From Primula veris (Eukaryota; Streptophyta; Magnoliopsida; Ericales; Primulaceae), in contig OY821742.1 of the NCBI GenBank assembly GCA_963682055.1, forward strand, positions 8,331,816-8,395,815: DNA of 64,000 nucleotides. Direction: 5' to 3'. The number at the start of each line of letters is the position of its first letter. Positions within the stretch are counted from its first letter, which is position 1. Shown in pieces: positions 55,515-64,000 of the stretch. Made by a program: the position numbers and the translations under genes. A model generated the notes under the pieces. The model made no database searches and was not told where the DNA came from. It saw nothing but the letters and a program-made list of their open reading frames with translations.

Positions 55515-58500
55515 CTATTTTTTACTCGAGATGTAGATTCCGGAGATTATGGCAGCACCAACACCAACAACTCCAATAGTGGTTAGTATCTTCACAACAG
55601 AAACAGATTTCTTTGCTGAGAGATTATCTACATCAAGGATACCCTCCAACTGCAACACAGCCAAGAAAATGGATTTCATTATATTATCAAACAAATAATG
55701 ATTTCTAGAAAACAACATCAATGTCATGTCTATCAACTGCCACACCCGTTGCTATAAAACACTTAAAAACACACTAGTGAACTAAGGGCATAATTGTCAC
55801 TAGGAATTAAAGGTTCCGGGTATAAGTCACAAGTCTCAATCCTGCGAAACCTCAAGTGCCTCAATACAGAGCTATGGCTCTAGCAATAGAGTGATGCATT
55901 TACGGTGACCTATGTTGCTCAACGGTACAACCTAGATCTTCCTGTATGTATTCATAGAACTTCCCATAGGTTGCGTACGATTGCTCATACTTAGTACTCC
56001 GTATTTTAAATAAATTAATTTCAAATTCGAATTAGAAGGAAACATATTCAGGCTTCTTTCCATGTAAGAGTCGGTGACTTTTGCACTTGAAGAGAAAAAA
56101 AGGAGAGATAAGTAGGCGTATATACCTCAACAGGCTTCATCCAGTTTTTCTTGATCCCCTGCAAGTGACCTTTCCCTACAACTGCAACAACTGTATTATG
56201 TGCACTAGCTAGTCTCCATAATGTCGATGACATATATCTGTATACAAATAAAAGAAGAGGCTAAACTCGATAACCAGTAAAAAATAATAGTCATAACAAA
56301 GAAGATGAAATTACCCAAAACAGTAAAAAGCTGAGACAAGGAAAATTGGCTTACAGATCACGTTCATGTACGATGGTCTCCATTAAGGTTGGATACTTTT
56401 TGCTCATTTCTTTTATCACGAGGGTCAGCATATCATCATCATCGAATTCCTTTAACTGTGATATCAAGTGAAGATCGATCAGATTTGATAAATATATTTT
56501 CTTAGCAAAATCTTGAAAAATAAGGAATATTACCATCCTATTCATCTCTTGAGGACTGGGTAGAAAGACTGATTGGCAAAGTAAAGAAGAAATTAACTTT
56601 ATTTTATGCCAGCGGGGCAATTTCAACCATGTCCTCCGTAAGGTTATCTGATAAGAAAAAAGAAAGTTTAACAATTCACATCATGCCAACGGTTGTAATA
56701 TCTTCCACAATTATATGTATAAATAAGATGGTAAAGAAAGAACAAAAGATACTACCAGACAGAAGCTAACTATCGATGCATAAACTCTGGTATCGCCAGA
56801 CAGGGAAGAATGACTATTAATGCTATTTTACGAGGCTTTTCTAAACTAGTATTTATCAGTTTTATGTTGTTAAATTACACAACTCGGACAAAGTACAAAA
56901 AGTATCTGTTTTAAGTCTCCATTTAAGATGAACATGAGTGCAACCGTATCTCTGGATGAGAGAGAGAGAGAGATCCAATAATTTACAGCCCGGATTCAAT
57001 AGAGCTCTACAAATGTAACATTATACATGAAAATACAGGGAAACAGATTAAGTGATAACATTGTCATTTTGAGAAAAAACCACAACTTAATAACATTTCT
57101 CAAAAAACCCTGAGATATTGTCATGTTTCAAGAGGATCTCACAAATGCAAAGGAAAGAAAACCAGGTTTGTTTTTATAATCTGGGCCCAACGCATCTCAA
57201 TTCTCAAATTTACCTAAAAAGTAATGAATACATCCTGAGATGTCTGGGTGAAGATAGGCCACAGCTCCTTCTAATACAAAAATAAAACTTGAGAAAAAAA
57301 AGATCTTACTTGAACAGGACGATCACCAAGTATCACCTTGCCCCCATACTTCATTGCTTCCTCATATGCCACCCGAAACTCAGCACCAGGAAAAACGTCA
57401 AGATGACTAGCAACCTAAAAGTTGAGAGGGGAAACACGATGCATGGGAAAAATAAAATGAAATAATACTGAGGAAAACGTAGAAGTAAAAATAGTCCCTC
57501 CTAATAAATTCAAAAGATGAGGAAACTATTTGTTCAACTAATTAACAAGAATTAGAGAGTTGTCTTGCCTTGGCAAGAAACCAACTGTAGAGTATTCCAA
57601 ACAAATTATGTTGCTTCTTCCACATGCCCACCATTTCTTTCATGGTTGGTACCTGGCAAACAAAATAAACACATCTCAGGATCGAACCTTCCGAAACGAC
57701 ATAAGAGCAACATGCTGTAGAGTTAAACAAGGTATGAGTTTCTTTCCACTGAAAGGTTTAGCAAGAGGGATTTACAAAAAAAAAAACATCTTAACAGAAA
57801 CATCTTCATAAAAGTGTGCAACCACGTAAATTGGCAAAGACAAACACGATTTTAGGCTCATTCTCGTCTATTAGTGTCTAGTGTTACAGAGTGAGATTGT
57901 AACAGGAAGGCAACAGAATTCCATTTGCATAAATAAAACTCTAAAGGAAGTTATTAGAAAACAAATACTGCACGCACGCTATTTATTCTTTAACTCTAGA
58001 TAACATTTTGTAGCACATGTGCAAAGTAACTAGAAAATGACAAAAAACAATAAACTAAATTAATTTGATGCTTGTTCTCTCAAGGTCTCAAACCCCAGCA
58101 AAGTTACACTAAAATCAGACGCTCTGTCAATTAGAAGATAATTCATAGCTTCTCCCAATCGCAAGATAACACAAAAATATAAATTTGAGAAACTATTTAT
58201 TAGGCGGAACACGGAGAGTTTTTTCTCCCTCTTTCTTAAGATGCAAAATCATATCACTTTATTGTTTTAAGTGCTTCTATAGCTAATTGCTCAAAACTTC
58301 CTTCCCACTCAGATATATGACCGACTCCATCTCTAGCAAAAAATTCTAGTAGCCAAGAGTCACTCTTTCATACTCCAATTAATCTTCTGGTGCAAGATGT
58401 AAACTATTACCAAAAAAATAGGAAAATAAAAATCCGACTTTTTTGTTTGTTCTGTCTCCCTATAAAATTTATCCTGCAGTTAACACCTAGAATGACATAA

Positions 58501-61500
58501 CATATTCCACAGACAGTTGTGATGAAGAAAATCTGAGCAGCCAGTTTTATGAGTTTTCTACTTCTAATTACCCTGTAGTGCTTGGTTTAGGTAAGAAGAA
58601 AATACATTATACGAGATGACAAGTTTCAGTGCTTGTGTAGTAAGTAACTTTTTCTATTTGTGCATTTCCAGAACACTAAAAAAAGTGTGCCTCACGAATG
58701 GACACGTGCTACAGAAACATGTGTCGGGTATGTGGCCCACTACTAATTTAAACCAACAGAATAAGAAAGGTTGGAGTTGGGCAGACTATTCTTAACAATT
58801 CCATAAATGGACAACAATTTCTCGTGCTTGTACTATCCAAAACCTCTTACATAAATAAAAAAATTCATAGAAGGACAAGGTGACAAAAGAGAACCATCAG
58901 AAACTACTTGGGTTTTATTAACAAACAAGAATAGAGAGAAAATACAAAGAAATAAGACCTTTAAATCCTGAGGTTTAAGTAGATTCACTCGACTTGAGCA
59001 CAACTCCAAGAAAACTGCCTGAAATAATTAGTTAAACAAGGCAAATGCTTCATTAGCAAAGGAGAGAAAATTTGAGGGAAAATCGACACGCAAAATTATG
59101 TAGCAATTAATCAATGTTAATGGGTCTTAAGGAAAAAGCACCTCTGGTTTCAAAAAATTGATAACAGCCTGAACTTCGTCACAAGATTCCTGCAATCACA
59201 GATACCAAAAAAAACAGAGATGATTTTATGACCAGCACTAGGATGTCTTCAACTTAATGTTCTCAAAACTGTTTAAAAGCTGTAAAGCAGTAATAAAGTC
59301 ATATCACCTACATCAACTTGATCCTACACTGGGGAGCATTAATTGAAAGGGAATCCAAATCATATTTCTGCTAATCAAGAAAAGACTCCCAAAGACAGAC
59401 CCAGACATTCTTAAAGTCTTTCATGCCACCAAAAAAGCACCGAGTGCTCCGCATTATGCTAAATTAATCCCCCAATAGGGGCATCCAAAATTATTCTCAC
59501 TTTCATCTCATCTTTTATCAGCGTAGGTTCTAGGTAAATCCTATTATTTGGCAAAAATGAGTAGTGAAAACAGTTTTGTAATTCTTCACTGTTGAGGTTC
59601 AGCAATAAAAAGCTTTTGGAAAAACTCAACAAGGTATCCCCTGATAATGGGAAGTGGTGACAAACTACTTTATTTACCATTCATATATTCAAAAGTCCAA
59701 AAATCTTAGAAGAGCTAGTTCTGACATATATAAAGATTTTCAATTTTCCTGTTCCAACTATTGCTTTTCTCCGGTTCAAGCTAAACAGTGCATTCTCATA
59801 ATAGAATTTCATAGTTTGGTAATAGTAAAATGGAAATCCTTGGAAATGTTAAATATCACATCAGGGAGACGGTTACAAGGACATTGTGATGAAAAAGGAA
59901 AAGAGTTCATAGAATATTACTCGACTAGGCATTACAAAATTAAAAGTTGGGCCTAACACTGCACAAAAAGTAAAAAGTAAAGGGTGGAAAGATAATCACA
60001 TCAAACAAGGAGCATTTTACATTGTAGAAATCACACGATTCCAAATCGTTTTAATTCATATTACAAATTCTGTTGTGAGCTATTTCATGGGATAGGCCAG
60101 CTGACATTATTTCACCATAGGATGGACATTTGGCGACTGCTTATTTATTTACTTCTCTAATTAGGCTTGTTGGTTATTTTCAGTCTTTCCGTCAGCCGTC
60201 AGGTGGTATATAAAGACTTGGAGTCTTATGTTTTCTAGAGTCTTATGATCAATGAATAAAAGGCTGGCCTCATCATGTTTTCCTTCTGAACCTCTTAATT
60301 GTTTTTGTTACTGAACCTATTTCATCATTTTACTCAAAGGTGAAAAAAAAAAAACTGGACACTTCATACTGAACTTCAAACAATTCACTGAAAACAAAAC
60401 TAACAACGGTAAAAAGAGAGTATTAAACAAAGGCCAGAGCGAGGGAGGAAGCGTCATAAGTATCAAATCAAACTAGTAATCTTTAATGTTTGGGACTTAG
60501 ATAACTAAGGGGAAACGAATAGAAGTAATGGCAATATATTTAAATCAAACCCAATCATTGACCAAATGTTAAATCGGAACCATGCCTACTTTATTTTCAG
60601 TCACTCTGTCTCGTAATAACATATTACGAATCATTTCAGATCTATTTCCTGAAAAATCCCTCCTATACTTCCATTAGCCTTAACAGACAAATTTCCACTG
60701 AACCTAACAAGTGGTTCAGTCTTCCGAGACAAATAATTTGGAAGGCCAATATTCGGTATGAATTCAGTTATTTGGATATAAAATGTTTAAGGCACTACAG
60801 TTGAGAATATAAAAATATTGTATTATATTATGCAAATGTCGCTTAACCACAGACAAGGTTCACGCTTGATTCATTCAATCAAACTGTTTGCCTTTCGTTT
60901 TGAGATGGCAGATGCGTAATATTCTTCTCTGACTAGATGATGATTCAAAAAGATAGACGGAACTAACATATACCCCCAATTAAACTGTTGTATGCTAGAT
61001 CTGAATTTAAATATCTTACGGAGAAAGAGAAAAATTAACCAACAGGATATTCATCTTATTACTTTTCTTTGTGAGCTGCGATACATATGGTTGGTAAACA
61101 AAAAGCCAACTAATTTGCATATTTTTACCTTAAAAGACTAAAGCTTTTAACTCAATGAGTGCAGCTTCTTTTCTCATTTTCATACAGGTGAGCTTATTTG
61201 CTATAAAGCTGCAGCCAAACAGCCTTAGATATCATTGTAGTCACCATAGCAATAAACAATGATTTCCACCGTTTAAACAAAATTCTCCAATTCCAAGCAA
61301 ACCCCAATAAAGACTTGATCCCATTTCCCGTTTTCATACAAACACTGGGTATATTTAAAAAGTAACAATTTTCAAGAAAATCACTTAAATGCAGAGCTGA
61401 AAATATTCAGAACCAGAATTACATAATTTTCCCCAACCTATTCTCAAAACCCATCACATTACAACAGTTCCAAAGGTATCTAACATATAACTCCAAAACT

Positions 61501-62401
61501 CCCTAAACATATACCTTAAAATACACAATTAATAATGCACAAAATTACAAAACAGATACTCATATTATCCTCAATTTCAAATAAAACAAATACAGTAATT
61601 ACCTAAACAAAGTAGTAGTTACCTGAAAATACCCAAAACCAGAATTACTATAGTTTTCCAATCTTATACGAAAACCAACCTCAATACAACAGTTCCAATT
61701 GCATCTAACATACTTCTTAAAAAGAACATGATATATTTCAAATTACACAATTGATAATGCACACAAGTCCAAAACAGAATTTACTTGAATTATCACCAAT
61801 TTCAAACAAAACCAATTACACTTAATACCTAATTATAAATCATCTGAGGAACATGAGCATTCTGGTTTTCATCAAACAAATTTCTTGGCACACATCTCCA
61901 TAAAAAAATTAATTTTATCCAATAGTCCGGAACAGGATTATTTCTGTTATCCCATGTTTCAGACACAACCAATTACACTCACTACCTACATATATAGATC
62001 ACCTGAGAAACACGATCAGTTCCGATTACATAAACACAGCAAACCCCTTCCTCGCCTTCCGAATCACACATCATCTCGACCATGCTCCGTCTCGTCTCTT
62101 CCAGAAGCTCCTCCCTCTTCTCCTCATCCGCCACGTTATCATCACACCTCACATCATCCGCAACGTCATAATCGGCAAAGTCATCATCATACCCCTCATC
62201 ATCCGCCACATCATCATCGTACCCCTCATCGGCTGCCACATCTTCCTCATCCTGCCCGTGGTTACTGTAGTCCCCCTCTCTCTCCACATCCGCCTTCGAA
62301 GTGATGCGCTGCACCAAGCTCTCTAGCTCCAGCCCTAGCTCTTGCCCCGGAGAGGACACGGACGAGTCGGTGCTTACATAATCGGCGGCGGCAGGTCCCA
62401 T
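55515..62401 (-). CDS. TraB-domain membrane protein (nine exons, intact)
   Basis: Exons in transcript order: 62401-62003, 59189-59142, 59018-58959, 57652-57569, 57414-57310, 56647-56534, 56455-56355, 56237-56126, 55649-55515; 1158 nt, 385 aa, all in frame. The first about 110 residues are Asp/Glu-rich with a repeated DEGYDDD-V/F-AD pattern. The TraB/PrgY domain follows: VIGTDRVSQESCDEVQA, FLELCSSRVN, WKKQHNLFGILYSWF, FPGAEFRVAYEEA, ILGDRPVQ, VHERDLYMSS, VVGKGHLQGIKK. It ends in a hydrophobic segment (about residues 357-382) and SSKK, typical of a tail anchor. Plant homologues (TRB1/TRB2) are reported at ER-mitochondria contacts and in mitophagy. The first GX2H motif reads GTDR where GTAH is usual; the second (GKGH) is intact. 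The intron after exon 4 begins GC. Confidence 0.92.
60650..61540. repeat. Duplicated segment in TraB intron 1
   Basis: Aligns with 63100-64000 in the same orientation at an estimated 75-80 percent, for example AACCAACAGGATATTCATCT (about 61037) against AACCAGCAGGATATTCATCT (about 63520), and GCTGCAGCCAAACA in both. A second, local duplication relates about 61395-61600 to about 61630-61850 (ccagaattac, acaacagttccaa, ttaataatgcaca-type matches). Confidence 0.8.
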
Positions 62402-62502
62402 CAGAGGAGGTAGCCGGAGAATTTACGCGCAGAGTGAGATCTGATGTTGGTTGAGAGAAGGGGGAGAAAGCGAGTAAAAAGTGATACATATAGACTGATA
62501 CA

Positions 62503-62510
62503 TTTATATA
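62503..62510 (-). promoter_or_regulatory. Candidate TATA box of the TraB gene
   Basis: TATATAAA on the minus strand about 100 bp upstream of the ATG at 62401, a usual spacing for a plant promoter. Confidence 0.55.
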
Positions 62511-63090
62511 TACAAGTGTGTGATTTGATCTCTAGTGCTTCCGTAGAGTCTTGTCGTGTGCACGTGTTAATTCACGTGTGATATAAATTACTTATCATAA
62601 CTGGAAGATACGTTAGTATTTTTGAAAAGAACTAGTTATGATTCCATACATATTCAAAGGTACATTAGTAATTTTAGAAATAATTAACTGTGAATTCATG
62701 CATCTTTCAAAAATTTAAGTCGAGAAGATAACCCTTTGATTTCAATTTAAACTAAGCATCCATCACTATTATATTTCGCCTATTTTTAGAAGCACAATAG
62801 GCCCAAATTTAATTTCATTAAATCGAACGCATCAGAGCCATCCGTTACAGAACAAATAGTGTTTATCGAATTCCAATAGCAGTGTTGTTGAAAACCGGCA
62901 ACAGCTCGCTTTGACATTGGAGAGCATGAGACATCGTCAAGGAATGACAAAGATAGGAACAACACCAATCAAGTAAAGGAAAAAGGATGGCAAATAGAGA
63001 AAAATTTGAATATTTCGAAGAGAGAGAGAGAAGTAACAGATATCCGGAAGGGTTAGCCACATAATTTGGATTAAAAAGACGAAGCTGTTC
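62511..63090. other. Intergenic upstream of the TraB gene
   Basis: No gene on either strand; contains CACGTG-like ACGT cores near 62563 and 62573 (cacgtgttaattcacgtgtg), possible bZIP/bHLH sites. Frames on the minus strand at 62786-63060 are short and unrecognised. Confidence 0.5.
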
Positions 63091-63099
63091 AACCGCAAC

Positions 63100-64000
63100 A
63101 AGGAATGTTAGTTTTAGTGCCTAACAATTTCAACTCAACCTAACATTTGGTTAAATTTCCCAAGACAAATAATTCTCGAGGAAAAATTTAATATGCAACT
63201 TCATTTATTTGGATATGGAAGGTTCAAGGCACTACAATTGAGGATGTAAAGCATCACATCGAACTATGCAAAGGTCACTTAAATCACAGGCAAGTTTCAC
63301 ATTCGATTCATTCACGTTCAATCTTTTATATTCAGATAGAAGACACGTGAGATTGGGGCGCTCGGTTTGTCCGATTTGCTTGGGAGTGTGGTGTCGATAT
63401 TTTTTTTTTTCTTTAAATAGATGATGACTTGAAAAAAGAAAGGAAAACAAACATATACCTCCAATACAGTGTTGTATGCTACACTATTGAAATTTATTAC
63501 AAAAGAAAGGAAGCATATTAACCAGCAGGATATTCATCTTATTAGATTTTCTTTGTAAGCTGCAATACATTTGCTTGGTAAGCTAAAAGCCGGGTTTTTT
63601 TTTTTTGCATTTTTTGACCTGAAAAGGCTAAAACTTTTATCTCAATGAGCTCATCTTTTTTCTCATTTTCATACATGTCAGCTTATATTTGCTAAAAAGC
63701 TGCAGCCAAACAAGCCCTCTGTATTGTTGTAGTCTGTAGTCACCAATAAGGCAATAAGCAATGATTTCCACCACTTAAACAACTTTCTTCAATTCCAAGA
63801 AAACCCAATACAAAACTACCCCTATATCTCAATTTCATATAAACAAAGTTACAAACACTTGGAATATATAAAGAGGATTTCTCCTCACAAAACAATCTGT
63901 AAGAAAAGCACTTAAATGTAGAGCTATAAATATCTAATTCTAAAATCGTATAATCTTCCCCAATTTCATTTCAAACCCCATCACATTACAATAGTTCCAA
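63100..64000. repeat. Upstream copy of TraB intron 1 segment
   Basis: Partner of 60650-61540, running off the window edge. No TraB exon is seen with it. A T run (63400-63412) and a diverged block (about 63335-63400) interrupt the similarity. Confidence 0.78.

Noticed and set aside
57560..57811. Plus-strand 83-codon frame
   Set aside because: Antisense to TraB exon 4 and its flanking intron.
61885..62304. 139-codon plus-strand frame rich in His/Pro/Ser
   Set aside because: It is the antisense shadow of the Asp-rich exon 1 of the TraB gene (GAT/GAC read as ATC/GTC in reverse).
1..64000. CRISPR arrays, bacterial operons, ribosome binding sites
   Set aside because: The window is plant nuclear DNA; tandem repeats here have no spacer structure.
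1..64000. tRNA or rRNA genes
   Set aside because: No cloverleaf or rRNA block recognised; the TGGTATCAGAGC strings are retrotransposon primer sites, complementary to a tRNA 3' end.

Overview
The window is nuclear DNA from a flowering plant, probably a eudicot. The evidence is spliced genes with GT-AG introns, class III peroxidases, a plant-type TraB protein, C/D snoRNAs matching plant rRNA, and many Ty1/copia and Ty3/gypsy LTR retrotransposons. I cannot name the species. At least half of the window is transposable elements, often nested in genes or in each other.

Layout. (1) 1-8330 and 31351-41649 are two direct copies of one segment carrying a four-exon class III peroxidase gene; both coding sequences are intact (329 codons). 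Copy 1 has a copia element downstream, followed by a SIRE-like LTR-gag fragment. Copy 2 has a 7.35 kb SIRE-like copia element inside intron 1. (2) 9924-18062 is a Ty3/gypsy-type element with 2-kb LTRs and a gag gene but no pol (TR-GAG-like), with a perfect 5-bp target duplication. (3) 18836-29462 is a decayed S9A oligopeptidase (oligopeptidase B-like) gene. It has ten recognisable exons, an in-frame stop, no visible catalytic Ser/Asp/His, and a Tnt1/Tork-type copia element inside one exon (23250-28079). (4) 42584-49765 is a copia element with a badly decayed interior but recognisable LTRs and a perfect TSD. Two short Helitron-like elements of one family lie at 41962-42255 and 54479-54788. (5) 52323-53322 is an apparent independent gene for at least three box C/D snoRNAs, headed by two site II elements and a telo-box. 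The guides match conserved 25S and 18S rRNA segments as I remember them. (6) 55515-62401, minus strand, is an intact nine-exon gene for a TraB-domain, C-terminally membrane-anchored protein of 385 residues. One of its introns is GC-AG. An old partial duplication of its first intron lies upstream at about 63100-64000.

The genes do not form a pathway. The peroxidases are secreted heme enzymes, the snoRNA cluster serves ribosome biogenesis, and the TraB protein is probably an organelle/ER contact-site membrane protein. The unifying story is structural: a tandem duplication that enclosed or abutted the oligopeptidase relic, later expanded by nested retrotransposons. Comparing the two duplicate copies gives empty sites for several insertions.
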